From assembly GCF_014202335.1 (NCBI RefSeq), contig NZ_JACHGP010000002.1, forward strand, positions 620,001 through 684,000: a DNA stretch of 64,000 nt, read 5' to 3'. The notes beneath the pieces were generated by a model. It worked only from the letters and a program-made list of their open reading frames with translations, was not told the origin of the DNA and did no database searches. The position numbers were made by a program, and so were the translations under genes. Shown piece by piece: positions 9,068 to 17,482 of the stretch. This DNA comes from Mycobacterium sp. AZCC_0083 (GTDB taxonomy: Bacteria; Actinomycetota; Actinomycetes; Mycobacteriales; Mycobacteriaceae). Numbering within the stretch: position 1 is the first letter of the stretch; each line of letters opens with the position of its first letter.

Positions 9068-10039
9068 TTACGCGTACACGTCGAGGGCGGCGGCGACGTC
9101 GCCCGGCGGCCGGTCCGATGACAGCAGCAGCGCCAACGCGATACGGGCTTGCGATGCGGGCAGGGTGACCGGAACCGCGCCCGCCGCCACCAGATCGGCG
9201 CCGCCGCCGTCGCCGTAGACCGGCAGAATCGGTCCGGCCGCGACGCGGGTCGACAGCGCGACCACCACCCCGGCACTGGTGATTTCGGCGATGCCTTCGG
9301 CGACTCCCGGCGATGCGTTGCCGATTCCCATTGCGGCAAGCACGATTCCACGGGCCCCGGCCGCGACGGCGGCCCGCAGCAGCGCGTCGTCGCCACCGGG
9401 ATACGCGGCGACGACGTCGATCCGGACCGCGTCGAATCGGGCATCGGGAAGAGCCAGCGCCGTAGGCCGGACTGGGAGACCGTGCAGGCGCGCCGATCCC
9501 GTGAAGACGTCGCCGATGGTGCCCGCCGGGTTGGTGAACGCCGCGAGCTCGACGGTGTGCGACTTGCGTACCCCGCGAGCCGCGAGAATCGCACCACCGA
9601 ACACCACCATCGTGCCGTGCCCGCGGGCGGCTGGGTCGGCGGCGACCGTGATCGCGTCGCGCAGGTTGCGCGGGCCGTCGGTGTCGGCGATGTCGGCTGC
9701 ACGCTGCGCGCCGGTGAGCACGACGGGTTTGGCATCCTCGTGGATGAGGTCGAGCAGGATCGCCGTCTCTTCCATGGTGTCGGTGCCGTGGGTGATCACC
9801 ACGCCGTCGACGTCACCACGATCCAGCTGGCGGGTCACCTCGTCGGCGAGCGTCCGTTGATCGGCGAACGACATCCGATAGGAGCCGATCCGCAGCACGT
9901 CGTGGTGCTCGACGGCAATGTCGTCGCGCACCTCGACGCCGGCCACGAGGGTGGCGGCGTCATCGACGGCCGTGACCGAACCGTTGGTGCGCCGCGACGA
10001 GATCGTGCCGCCGGTGGCGAGGACAACGACGCGAGGCAT
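9068..10039 (-). CDS. Asparaginase family amidohydrolase
   Basis: A 323-residue protein with both asparaginase signatures: LATGGTISS near residues 7-15 (first catalytic Thr) and [13 protein letters not shown] near residue 85 (second Thr-Asp pair). There is no signal peptide, so it is cytoplasmic. It is the first gene of the operon divergent from the LacI regulator. The family hydrolyses asparagine to aspartate and ammonia, but some members act on other half-amides, which would fit the product of a cyclic-imide hydrolase. True substrate is uncertain. Confidence 0.88.
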   Translation of the reverse strand: MPRVVVLATGGTISSRRTNGSVTAVDDAATLVAGVEVRDDIAVEHHDVLRIGSYRMSFADQRTLADEVTRQLDRGDVDGVVITHGTDTMEETAILLDLIHEDAKPVVLTGAQRAADIADTDGPRNLRDAITVAADPAARGHGTMVVFGGAILAARGVRKSHTVELAAFTNPAGTIGDVFTGSARLHGLPVRPTALALPDARFDAVRIDVVAAYPGGDDALLRAAVAAGARGIVLAAMGIGNASPGVAEGIAEITSAGVVVALSTRVAAGPILPVYGDGGGADLVAAGAVPVTLPASQARIALALLLSSDRPPGDVAAALDVYA

Positions 10040-10118
10040 CAGCTCAACCGTTCTGCAGGGGTCATTTCGATTCGCAGTGGCCGCGAACGTGGTGCAGCTC
10101 TCACGTCAGTAGACATCT

Positions 10119-10158
10119 CCCAATCGTTTGACGCAAACCTTTGGGTCAAACGATTGGG
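10119..10158. promoter_or_regulatory. LacI-type operator: long palindrome with two nested sites
   Basis: Two perfect 13-nt arms (CCCAATCGTTTGA at 10119-10131 and its complement at 10146-10158) flank 14 nt. Within the structure are two shorter palindromes of the form TTTG-N3-CAAA, at 10127-10137 and 10140-10150, with centres 13 bp apart. It lies between the operon and the lacI-type gene and abuts the regulator's -10 box, so it probably controls both directions. Confidence 0.75.
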
Positions 10159-10164
10159 TAAAAT
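10159..10164 (+). promoter_or_regulatory. Probable -10 box of the LacI-type regulator gene
   Basis: TAAAAT directly follows the operator palindrome, so a bound repressor would cover this promoter and give autoregulation. Confidence 0.45.
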
Positions 10165-10255
10165 CTGCGGAACGTTGATGTTTCGGCAGACGCGCGCCGA
10201 TAGGGTTTCGCTACGGGAGCGTCAGAGCAGACCCGCCGAAGTTCGAGGAGGGGCG

Positions 10256-11287
10256 ATGACGGACACGGGCGCAGCAGCCGAGGGCCGCCTGGCCCCCGTG
10301 ACGTTGCGGATGATCGCCGACGGAGTCGGGGTCAGCGTGTCGACGGTGTCGCGCGTGTTGAACGCCGGGGACGCCGAGGCCCTGCGATGGGCGTCGGCGC
10401 AGACGGTCGCGCGGATCAGGGAGTACGCGGCATCGAGGGCGTATCGCCCCAATCCGCACGCCGCCAGCCTGCGCACTGCCAGGTCCGGGCTGGTCGGCGT
10501 GCTGGTGCCGCGACTGCAGGACTTCGTGCTCGCGACCATCTACGAGGGGATCGAGGAGGCGGCGACCGAGAACGGGTACTCGACGTTCGTCACGAACTCG
10601 CTCGACGACCCCGCCAACAAGGCGCTCCGCACGGAGATGATGCTGCAGCGTCGCGTCGAGGGGATCATCTTCGGCGATGCCCACCACGACGACCCACTGC
10701 TCGCGGACATCTCAGCCCGCGGCGTTCCGTTCGTGCTGGTTTCGCGCCGCAGCGCCAACTACGTATCGGTCACCTGCGACGACTTACTCGGTGGGCAGCT
10801 CGTCGGGCGCCGCCTGCTCGATACGGGCAGGCGCGACCTCGCCATACTCGCCGGCCTGCCCTTCGCGTCGACCGCCATCGAGCGCACCAAGGGCGCGGTC
10901 GACGCATTCGCCGAGGCGGGGTTTCACGTGCCTGAAGAACGCATCGCGTGGGGCCCGTTCGACGCCGCAGGCGGTCGTGAAGGCGCCGAGAAGCTTCTGG
11001 CCACCGAGCCGTATCCGGATGCGATCTTCGCGACCAACGACTTCGCCGCGATCGGGGCGCTCGGCGTGCTCCGCGACCGGGGCCTGCGGGTACCCGACGA
11101 CATATCCCTGATCGGTTACAACGACACCCCGCTCGCTGCCGAGCTGCCGACGCCGTTGACCACGGTGCACTCCCCCATGCACGAGATGGGCAGGCGCGGC
11201 GTCGATCTGCTCATCGACGTGCTCGGTGGCGGAAGTCCCGAATCGGAGCGGCTCAGCCCGACGCTGGTAATCCGCGATTCGGGATGA
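10256..11287 (+). CDS. LacI-family transcriptional regulator
   Basis: A 343-residue regulator with the LacI helix-turn-helix at about residues 15-37 (MIADGVGVSVSTVSRVLN) and a periplasmic-binding-protein-like sensor domain containing the family landmarks GVLVPRLQDF and LIGYNDTPLA. GAGGAGGGG precedes the ATG at 10256; the open frame extends far upstream but that part is not family sequence. It is divergent from the six-gene operon with the operator between, so it is the likely specific repressor, released by a small-molecule ligand that the sequence does not reveal. Confidence 0.92.
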   Translation: MTDTGAAAEGRLAPVTLRMIADGVGVSVSTVSRVLNAGDAEALRWASAQTVARIREYAASRAYRPNPHAASLRTARSGLVGVLVPRLQDFVLATIYEGIEEAATENGYSTFVTNSLDDPANKALRTEMMLQRRVEGIIFGDAHHDDPLLADISARGVPFVLVSRRSANYVSVTCDDLLGGQLVGRRLLDTGRRDLAILAGLPFASTAIERTKGAVDAFAEAGFHVPEERIAWGPFDAAGGREGAEKLLATEPYPDAIFATNDFAAIGALGVLRDRGLRVPDDISLIGYNDTPLAAELPTPLTTVHSPMHEMGRRGVDLLIDVLGGGSPESERLSPTLVIRDSG

Positions 11288-11296
11288 CCGGACGGC

Positions 11297-12655
11297 TCAC
11301 ATGCTCGCGATGAGCCGCTTGACCCTTTCGTCCACCGACCGGAACGGGTCCTTGCACAACACCGTTCGCTGAGCCTGGTCGTTGAGCTTGAGGTGCACCC
11401 AATCGACGGTGAAGTCACGGCCCGCCGCCTGCGCAGCACTGATGAACTCGCCACGCAGCTTGGCGCGGGTCGTCTGCGGCGGCTCGTTGACCGCGGCCTC
11501 GATCTCCTCGTCGGTAGTGATGCGTGCGGCCAACCCCTTGCGCTGAAGCAGGTCGAACACACCGCGGCCACGCTTGATGTCGTGGTATGCGAGATCGAGC
11601 TGGGCGATCTTGGGGTCGGACAACTCCATGTCGTAGCGATCCTGGTAGCGCTGGAACAGCTTGCGCTTGATCACCCAGTCGATCTCGGTGTCGACCTTGG
11701 CGAAGTCCTGGGCCTCCACGGCGTCGAGCTGGCGGCCCCACAGATCGACGACCTGCTCGATCTGCGCGTTGGGCTCCCTGGTCTGCAGATGTTCGACGGC
11801 CCGGCTGTAGTACTCGCGTTGAATGTCGAGGGCGCTGGCCTGCCGCCCGCCAGCCAGCCGCACGGGACGGCGGCCGGTCAGATCGTGGCTGACCTCGCGG
11901 ATGGCGCGGATCGGGTTGTCCAGTGAGAAGTCGCGGAACGGGACACCCGCTTCGATCATCTCCAGCACCAGTGCGGCGGTGCCAACCTTCAGCATCGTGC
12001 TGGACTCGCACATGTTCGAGTCACCGACGATGACGTGCAGGCGCCGGTACTTCTCGGCGTCGGCGTGCGGTTCGTCGCGGGTGTTGATGATGGGACGCGA
12101 TCGCGTCGTCGCCGACGACACGCCCTCCCAGATGTGTTCGGCCCGCTGACTCAGGCAGAACGTCGCGGCCTTGGGCGTCTGCAGCACCTTGCCAGCGCCG
12201 CAGATCAACTGGCGGGTGACCAGGAACGGCAGCAGCACGTCGGAGATCCGGGAGAACTCGCCGGCCCGCACGATGAGGTAGTTCTCGTGGCAGCCGTAGG
12301 AGTTGCCCGCCGAGTCGGTGTTGTTCTTGAACAGGTAGATGTCGCCGCCGATGCCCTCGTCGGCCAGCCTCTGCTCAGCGTCGATCAGCAGGTCCTCGAG
12401 AACGCGCTCGCCTGCGCGGTCGTGGGTGACCAACTGAACGAGGCTGTCGCACTCGGCCGTCGCGTACTCGGGGTGTGATCCGACGTCCAGGTAGAGCCGC
12501 GCACCGTTGCGGAGGAACACGTTGGAGCTGCGGCCCCACGACACCACCCGACGGAACAGGTAGCGGGCGACCTCGTCCGGGCTCAACCGCCGGTGGCCAT
12601 GGAACGTGCACGTCACACCGAATTCGGTCTCGATGCCCATGATTCGTCGCTGCAC
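11297..12655 (-). CDS. pafA: Pup--protein ligase PafA
   Basis: The 452-residue length matches the family. The N-terminal IMGIETEFG motif supplies the metal-binding Glu near residue 9, and [17 protein letters not shown] supplies the Asp (about residue 57) conserved across PafA and Dop. PafA uses ATP to phosphorylate the C-terminal Glu of Pup and attach it to substrate lysines. GTG 12655 is chosen by family length and by a -10 box 7 nt upstream. It is paralogous to dop in this window. The downstream neighbour is the convergent LacI gene, not pafB. Confidence 0.96.
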   Translation of the reverse strand: MQRRIMGIETEFGVTCTFHGHRRLSPDEVARYLFRRVVSWGRSSNVFLRNGARLYLDVGSHPEYATAECDSLVQLVTHDRAGERVLEDLLIDAEQRLADEGIGGDIYLFKNNTDSAGNSYGCHENYLIVRAGEFSRISDVLLPFLVTRQLICGAGKVLQTPKAATFCLSQRAEHIWEGVSSATTRSRPIINTRDEPHADAEKYRRLHVIVGDSNMCESSTMLKVGTAALVLEMIEAGVPFRDFSLDNPIRAIREVSHDLTGRRPVRLAGGRQASALDIQREYYSRAVEHLQTREPNAQIEQVVDLWGRQLDAVEAQDFAKVDTEIDWVIKRKLFQRYQDRYDMELSDPKIAQLDLAYHDIKRGRGVFDLLQRKGLAARITTDEEIEAAVNEPPQTTRAKLRGEFISAAQAAGRDFTVDWVHLKLNDQAQRTVLCKDPFRSVDERVKRLIASM

Positions 12656-12662
12656 GTCAACG

Positions 12663-12668
12663 AGCTTA
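12663..12668 (-). promoter_or_regulatory. -10 box for leaderless pafA
   Basis: TAAGCT on the minus strand, then 7 nt (CGTTGAC) and the GTG start. No Shine-Dalgarno is visible. Confidence 0.5.
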
Positions 12669-12807
12669 CGGGTTGCCTCGTCCCCACGTATTGACACCCG
12701 CAAGGCACTCCGCAAATGTTTGTCGCCGGGACCTCGGGCTGGCGTTCGTCGTGGTGGCCGCGGTGGCGGCGGTGGCGTTCTGGGTCAAGCGCGGTGACCT
12801 GCCCAAT

Positions 12808-13464
12808 TCAATTGACGTTCAACGAGCCCGACGGTGCGCCCAGGATCCGTTCGAAGGAGTCGACGTACGCGGCGAGCACGCGTCGGATGTGCGGCCCGCT
12901 GATGTCCGCGCCGACGTTGCCGTCGGCCGCGATCGCATCGATGAATGCATCGGCCAGGTGAATGCCCATTCCGGTGATGATCAGCGACGCCTCGTGCGGA
13001 TGGCCGGTGTCGAAGACGCCCTCGTCGCAGCCCTGCCGGATGATCGCTTCCAGCAGGGGTGCGGTGGTCCGCATCGACTCCTTCGACAGCTTCTGCCGCA
13101 GCAGAGCATCGTCCTCGCGGGGCAGTCGCATGACCGTCGACACCGTGGTGACGTTCTCGGACTTCCACGCGTGTTCGGTCCGGAAGTAGGCGTGCAGCTT
13201 GTCGATCGCACTGAGCTTCGGATCCTCGACGACGGCCCGCAGCTCTCGCAGGGCGCCGTCGCCCATCGCTGCGACGACGCCCTCCAACAGGGCGTACTTC
13301 GACCGAAAGTAGTGATACAGCGCGCCCTTGGACATGCCCGTCTTCACCAGGACGTCCTCGATCGTCATCCGCTCGTAGCCCTTGTCGCGCAACAACTCAA
13401 TGGCGGCGTCGAGAATCTCGCGGCGGCGTGCGGCGTACTCATCGGGCTTGACCTGACGCGCCAA
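12808..13464 (-). CDS. TetR-family regulator
   Basis: A 218-residue TetR protein: helix-turn-helix at about residues 28-50 (MTIEDVLVKTGMSKGALYHY) and an all-helical ligand domain. The start is a TTG at 13464, preceded by AGGAGGT with an 8-nt spacer; the nearer ATG at 13472 is out of frame. It is divergent from a small membrane protein with an imperfect palindrome between them, so it probably represses that gene and itself. The ligand is unknown. Confidence 0.87.
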   Translation of the reverse strand: MARQVKPDEYAARRREILDAAIELLRDKGYERMTIEDVLVKTGMSKGALYHYFRSKYALLEGVVAAMGDGALRELRAVVEDPKLSAIDKLHAYFRTEHAWKSENVTTVSTVMRLPREDDALLRQKLSKESMRTTAPLLEAIIRQGCDEGVFDTGHPHEASLIITGMGIHLADAFIDAIAADGNVGADISGPHIRRVLAAYVDSFERILGAPSGSLNVN

Positions 13465-13518
13465 GGTCTCATACCTCCTGCCGTTGACATCCGTTCGTCG
13501 CCGAGCTTACCTTATTCA

Positions 13519-13539
13519 ATAGACCGTCCGTCGGTTTAT
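13519..13539. promoter_or_regulatory. Probable TetR operator
   Basis: A 21-bp imperfect palindrome with arms ATAGACCG and CGGTTTAT around TCCGT (one mismatched pair) lies between the divergent TetR and membrane-protein starts and just upstream of the latter's AGGAGAG ribosome-binding site. Confidence 0.6.
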
Positions 13540-13557
13540 TAATAGGAGAGTGACGAG

Positions 13558-14052
13558 ATGCCCGACCCCACCCCAGAATCGTTGCAGCGCACGCGGGCAT
13601 TCGCCCGCGTGATAGGACCTTTCGTCGCGCTGGCCACTGTGATCGTCGCGATCCGCTTGCCTGATCTGACGGGCCTGGTGAACGACCTCTTCGCCAACGC
13701 GGTGCTGCCCTGGATCCTCGGCGCCGTGATGCTGGTCTGCGGGCTCCTCGTCATCGCCTTCCACCAGTACTGGTCGAGTGTCGCCGCCGTCCTCATCTCG
13801 TTGTTCGGTTGGTTCGTGGCCCTGCGCGGATTGACGCTGATGGCATTTCCTTCGGCAATCCAGACCGGTGCGGACGCGACCACGACCAACTCCGCGCTAC
13901 TGATCGCTGCGCGGATCTTCTTCGGGCTGCTGACGGTGATGGGTCTGTGGCTTGCGTTCGTCGGCTGGCGACCCCCGAAGCCTGTGGATGAATTCAGCGC
14001 GCCTGCCCGCGACTCTGTCAGCGTGAGGCATGGGGGAAATTCTCGAGGTTGA
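13558..14052 (+). CDS. Four-segment membrane protein, TetR-adjacent
   Basis: A 164-residue protein with four hydrophobic segments (about residues 17-36, 48-68, 74-94 and 112-135) and short polar ends. AGGAGAG precedes the ATG. I recognise no enzymatic motif. Its position opposite a TetR regulator suggests an inducible membrane function. The last 23 nt overlap the next gene. Confidence 0.78.
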   Translation: MPDPTPESLQRTRAFARVIGPFVALATVIVAIRLPDLTGLVNDLFANAVLPWILGAVMLVCGLLVIAFHQYWSSVAAVLISLFGWFVALRGLTLMAFPSAIQTGADATTTNSALLIAARIFFGLLTVMGLWLAFVGWRPPKPVDEFSAPARDSVSVRHGGNSRG

Positions 14053-14308
14053 TCTGACCCAGCTACGCGGGGTCGCCGATCATGTCATGTCAGCGGCCGA
14101 CTCGGCGGCTGAGATGCGTTGGCCCGCACTAGATGCCGACGAACTGCGTGGGTCGGCAGTCGGCGGCATCGCGGCACCGGTTCTCATCGCCGCGAGGCTC
14201 GACGACGTCGTTGCCAACATGCGCGGATGGGCGATGGCGGCGCACCTGTCCGCCGACGCCTTCGAGCGCGCGGAGCACCGCAACGCCGGGCGCATCGACC
14301 CGCCGTGA
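14030..14308 (+). CDS. EspC-like small helical protein, possible type VII secretion target
   Basis: A 92-residue Ala-rich protein predicted to be mostly helical, with LRGVADHVMSAADSAAEMRW followed by a second helix ending DAFERAEHRN. Length and pattern fit the mycobacterial EspC-like (DUF2580-type) family associated with ESX secretion, though assignment rests on pattern only. Its stop overlaps the next gene's GTG as GTGA, so the two are translated together. This pairing of a small helical protein with a helix-plus-hydrolase partner suggests co-secretion or complex formation. Confidence 0.65.
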   Translation: MGEILEVDLTQLRGVADHVMSAADSAAEMRWPALDADELRGSAVGGIAAPVLIAARLDDVVANMRGWAMAAHLSADAFERAEHRNAGRIDPP

Positions 14309-15798
14309 CCCGCCCGACCATCGCACAGGCGCTGGCGTGGCGTCCCGAGGCCTTGCGCGAGCTCGCTGCCGGGTGGGACGCCGCGGCAGACACGGTGCGC
14401 GCCAAAGCCTCGACGGCCTCATCGCCACCGGACTGGCGCGGGCGCACGGCCGACGCGGCATCGGTGCGGATGCGCAGCCTGGTCGAAGAGGCCGACGCGG
14501 TCGCGGGCACGCTTGGCACGGCCGCGGCGGCGGCCCGCGCCGGCTGCGACCGCATCGCCGCGGCACGGGCCGAGCTGCTGGCCAGGGTGGCAGACGCCAA
14601 CGATCTGGGGTTCGTCGTCGCCGACGATGGCTCCGTAGCGCCCGTAGCCGATCATGCGGCGGTAGGCGTGGCGGCCCTGGCCGAGGAGATCGGCGCGGCG
14701 CTGGACCGGTTGGGCGAGGCGGATGCCGACGCCGCGCGGGACATCGACGCTGGTGCTTCCATGGAGGCCGACGTGGTGGCCGACTGGCCGACGATGGACG
14801 GTGACCGGATTGCCGACCAGATCGCGGCGATGACGGCATCCCAGCGCACCCGTCTGATCGAGGAGGCGCCATCGATCGTCGGTAACACCAACGGAGTGCC
14901 GTGGGACATGCGGTTCGCGGCCAACCGCATGAACATCGCACAGGCCGTCAGGGACGAGACCGGCACCGGTCCAGACGCCTTGCGTCGCATCGGCTTCTAC
15001 CTCGATCTGCTGCGCGAGGTCGACGACCCGGCAGGCAGCGGACAGCGCGTCGATCGGCAGATCCTGGCGTTCGATCCGGCCCGGTCCACGCTGGTGGAAC
15101 TGAACGGAGACCTCGAAACCGCAAGGAGCGTCGCAGTACTGGTACCCGGCATGAACACCACCGTCGAGGGGTCGGCCGCGAACACCGACACCGCGAGGCG
15201 CTTCGTCGCGGCGACCCACGGCGAGGTGGCGGCCATCACCTACCTCGGGGGTCCGTTCCCGCACGGCGGCAACGTGGTTGCCGCACTCGCCGAGGCCGCC
15301 GATCCGCACTTCGCGCTGGAGATGGCGCCGAGGTTGGCGGAGTTCAGTGTCGACGTCGACCGCACGGTCGACGCAACCGGCCGTCAGGTGGCCGTGACGT
15401 ACGTCGGACATTCCTACGGCGGCTCCATCCTCGGCACGGCCGAGGCGCTTGGTATGACCGCCGACCGCACGCTCTACGTCGCTGCCGCGGGCGCAGGTGT
15501 CGGCGTCGACGGTCCCGGTGATTGGCACAACCGCAACCCGAACGTGCTGCGGTTCTCCATGACGGCGCCCGGCGACGTCATCGAACTCGTCCAAGGCCTG
15601 CCCGGTGGACCGCACGGCGCCGACCCCGACGAGATGCCCGGTGTGATCCGTTTGGCCACCGGTCATTACGACGACGGCAGACCGATGGCAGGACCGCGGG
15701 CGCACACCGACGTCATCGACCGTCCAGACTCCGATTCGTGGCGCACCATCCTGGCCGTCATCACCGGCGACCGCGAGCACATCCAGGTCGCGGGATGA
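14305..15798 (+). CDS. Alpha/beta hydrolase with N-terminal WXG-like helices (DUF1023 type)
   Basis: A 497-residue protein. The first about 170 residues are Ala-rich helices resembling the helical hairpins of type VII substrates. The rest is an alpha/beta hydrolase domain with nucleophile elbow YVGHSYGGS and a conserved VLVPGMNTTVEG strand-loop earlier. No Sec signal peptide is present. The GTG at 14305 overlaps the EspC-like gene. The layout resembles actinobacterial DUF1023 hydrolases; substrate (possibly an ester or lipid) is unknown. Export by a type VII system is inferred from architecture. Confidence 0.83.
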   Translation: MTRPTIAQALAWRPEALRELAAGWDAAADTVRAKASTASSPPDWRGRTADAASVRMRSLVEEADAVAGTLGTAAAAARAGCDRIAAARAELLARVADANDLGFVVADDGSVAPVADHAAVGVAALAEEIGAALDRLGEADADAARDIDAGASMEADVVADWPTMDGDRIADQIAAMTASQRTRLIEEAPSIVGNTNGVPWDMRFAANRMNIAQAVRDETGTGPDALRRIGFYLDLLREVDDPAGSGQRVDRQILAFDPARSTLVELNGDLETARSVAVLVPGMNTTVEGSAANTDTARRFVAATHGEVAAITYLGGPFPHGGNVVAALAEAADPHFALEMAPRLAEFSVDVDRTVDATGRQVAVTYVGHSYGGSILGTAEALGMTADRTLYVAAAGAGVGVDGPGDWHNRNPNVLRFSMTAPGDVIELVQGLPGGPHGADPDEMPGVIRLATGHYDDGRPMAGPRAHTDVIDRPDSDSWRTILAVITGDREHIQVAG

Positions 15799-15845
15799 TC
15801 TCTGGGGGATAGAGTCGCCGTAGGGACCGACACAAGGGGAATCTC

Positions 15846-16076
15846 ATGGGCTTCAACCCGAAGGATGCCGTCGAATCGGCAAGGGACATCGCGACGAACG
15901 CCGTCGAGCGCTCAGCGGACATCGTCGAAAGCGCTGGTCACATCATCACGGGGGACGTCAGCGGCGGCGTAAGCGGCATCGTCCAGAGCTCGATCGACAT
16001 CGCCACCCACTCGGTCGAGAAGGTCAAGGAGATCGTCACCGGCAGGGACGACGACGAAGCGGAGCAACCGGAGTAG
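15846..16076 (+). CDS. Small amphipathic helical protein
   Basis: A 76-residue protein with repeated Val/Ile/Ser patterning (SADIVESAGHIITGDVSGG, then SIDIATHSVEKVKEIV) that would form amphipathic helices, and an acidic end. AAGGGG precedes the ATG. No family or function is recognised. It is separate from the hydrolase by 47 nt and convergent with a TetR gene. Confidence 0.65.
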   Translation: MGFNPKDAVESARDIATNAVERSADIVESAGHIITGDVSGGVSGIVQSSIDIATHSVEKVKEIVTGRDDDEAEQPE

Positions 16077-16091
16077 CCAAGCGGCGCGCCG

Positions 16092-16649
16092 TCAGGTGGT
16101 GCGCAGCCCGTCCAGCACGAACCCGAGGTGACGGCGCCACACTGCGTCGTCGCCGTCGGACATCGAGATCACCTTCGACATCGCCCAGACCAGCGTGGCC
16201 AGGTCGTTGGGCCCGAAGTCGCGCCGCAGCACCCCTGCGTGCCTGGCGCGTTCCGTCACGGCGTCCATCACTCCCCCTGCACGCCCGCACTCGGCGGCCA
16301 CGTCGACCACGCCGACGGGGCTACGCGAGATCGCGTCGTTGAATGCACGGTCGCGCGCCTGCATGACGAACATGCCGTCGAGGAACCCCGTGAAGCCGCG
16401 CCACGCGTCGGGGTCGGCCAGGGCCGTTGTCGCAAGCCGGTCGAATTCCGCCAACCGCTCCGGCAACACCGCGTCGAGAAGCGCTCCGCGATTCGGGAAG
16501 TGGTTGTACAGCGTGCCGATGCTGACGCCGGCGCTGCGCGCGACCTCGTCGAGGGGCACGTCCACGCCACGCTCGCCGAACAGCTCGGCAGCCGCCGCGA
16601 CCAGGCGATCGCGGTTGCGCGCGGCGTCGGCACGCATGGCCTGTGGCAT
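16092..16649 (-). CDS. TetR-family regulator of the adjacent SDR
   Basis: A 185-residue TetR protein with helix-turn-helix at about residues 34-54 (LDEVARSAGVSIGTLYNHF). A -10 box 6 nt before the ATG suggests a leaderless mRNA. Two TTGAG/CTCAA palindromes lie in the 54-nt gap to the divergent SDR gene, so mutual repression of both genes is likely. Confidence 0.88.
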   Translation of the reverse strand: MPQAMRADAARNRDRLVAAAAELFGERGVDVPLDEVARSAGVSIGTLYNHFPNRGALLDAVLPERLAEFDRLATTALADPDAWRGFTGFLDGMFVMQARDRAFNDAISRSPVGVVDVAAECGRAGGVMDAVTERARHAGVLRRDFGPNDLATLVWAMSKVISMSDGDDAVWRRHLGFVLDGLRTT

Positions 16650-16655
16650 GGCCCG

Positions 16656-16661
16656 ATCCTA
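16656..16661 (-). promoter_or_regulatory. -10 box for leaderless TetR gene
   Basis: TAGGAT on the minus strand, then 6 nt (CGGGCC) and ATG 16649. It abuts the first operator half. Confidence 0.5.
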
Positions 16662-16664
16662 CCT

Positions 16665-16716
16665 AAGTTGAGCTCAACCTCAAGTTCTGGTACTAAGTTG
16701 AGTATGACCTCAACTT
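16665..16716. promoter_or_regulatory. Two TetR operators with AAGTTGAG half-sites
   Basis: Site 1 (16665-16680) is AAGTTGAG directly joined to CTCAACCT. Site 2 (16695-16716) is AAGTTGAG, six nt, then the perfect complement CTCAACTT. Site 2 spans the SDR start codon, so a bound repressor would block both initiation and early elongation. Confidence 0.72.
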
Positions 16717-17432
16717 CTCCTCGTCCCGTCCTCCTCGTCATCGGCGTCGGCCCCGGCCTCGGCATGTCGGTCGCTCACCGGTTCGGCTCCGAGGGCTATG
16801 CCGTCGCAGTGGTCTCCCGCAGCTCAACGCGGCACGCCGACTACCTGAAATCGCTGGCCGACGCGGGCGTGGAGGCCGCGGCATTCGTCGCCGACGCCGC
16901 CGATCCCGGTGCGCTGCGATCGGCGGTCGACGCGGTCCGTGACCGCTTCGGCCGCATCGACGTCGGTTACTACGGACCTGCCGCAGGCCTTCCATTGGCC
17001 GACATCCTCGACCTCGACGCCGCGGGTGCCGAGACCGCGCTGCACGACGTGGTGCCCGCAGTGGACTTCGCCTCGCTGCTCCTACCCGAACTGCGGGAAC
17101 GGGGCGACGGCGGGCTGTTGTTCGCGGGCGGTTTGAGCAGCGTGGTCCCGATGCCCCCGCTGGGCGGCCTGGCGCTGGCGTCGGCGGTACTGCGCAACTA
17201 CGCGCTGACCTTGCATACCGCATTGGCGCCGATCGGGGTCTACGCAGGCACGGTGACCATCGGCGGGCTCATCGACCGGGGCGACCTCCATAGCGCGCTG
17301 GTCGAGGACCCCGATCGGTTCGGGAACCTATCGGTGTCGATCCTGAACCCGGACGAGTTGGCGGACCTGCTGTGGACGTTGTTCCGCGACCGCACCGAGC
17401 CGGAGGCCGTCGTCAATGCCCTGATTGGCTGA
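16704..17432 (+). CDS. SDR-family NAD(P)-binding protein lacking the usual Tyr-x-x-x-Lys
   Basis: A 242-residue SDR-like protein with the nucleotide-binding stretch IGVGPGLGMSVAHRF near residues 13-27. The region expected to hold the catalytic Tyr reads LASAVLRNYALTLHTAL, so the standard YxxxK is not obvious and the protein may be a divergent or non-catalytic SDR. It is divergent from and probably repressed by the TetR gene. The stop codon is inside the first unit of a 21-bp repeat. Confidence 0.82.
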   Translation: MTSTSPRPVLLVIGVGPGLGMSVAHRFGSEGYAVAVVSRSSTRHADYLKSLADAGVEAAAFVADAADPGALRSAVDAVRDRFGRIDVGYYGPAAGLPLADILDLDAAGAETALHDVVPAVDFASLLLPELRERGDGGLLFAGGLSSVVPMPPLGGLALASAVLRNYALTLHTALAPIGVYAGTVTIGGLIDRGDLHSALVEDPDRFGNLSVSILNPDELADLLWTLFRDRTEPEAVVNALIG

Positions 17433-17476
17433 GTCAACGCTCTTATTGCCTGAGTCAACGCCCTGATTGCCTGAGC
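17419..17476. repeat. 21-bp tandem repeat at the SDR 3' end
   Basis: Units start at 17419 (CCCTGATTGGCTGAGTCAAC), 17440 and 17461, the last incomplete. The first unit includes the SDR stop codon and later units repeat the same final codons. It fills the convergent junction with the DivIVA-repeat gene. Confidence 0.8.
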
Positions 17477-17482
17477 CGCACG

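Noticed and set aside
9149..10255. The long plus-strand open frame joined in frame to the LacI gene
   Set aside because: It is antisense to the asparaginase gene; the LacI fold begins at ATG 10256 with its own ribosome-binding site.
12673..12807. A plus-strand frame with a membrane-like segment [19 protein letters not shown] between pafA and the TetR gene
   Set aside because: No ribosome-binding site, no family match and the frame runs on antisense through the TetR gene. It may be a gene remnant but cannot be supported as a CDS.
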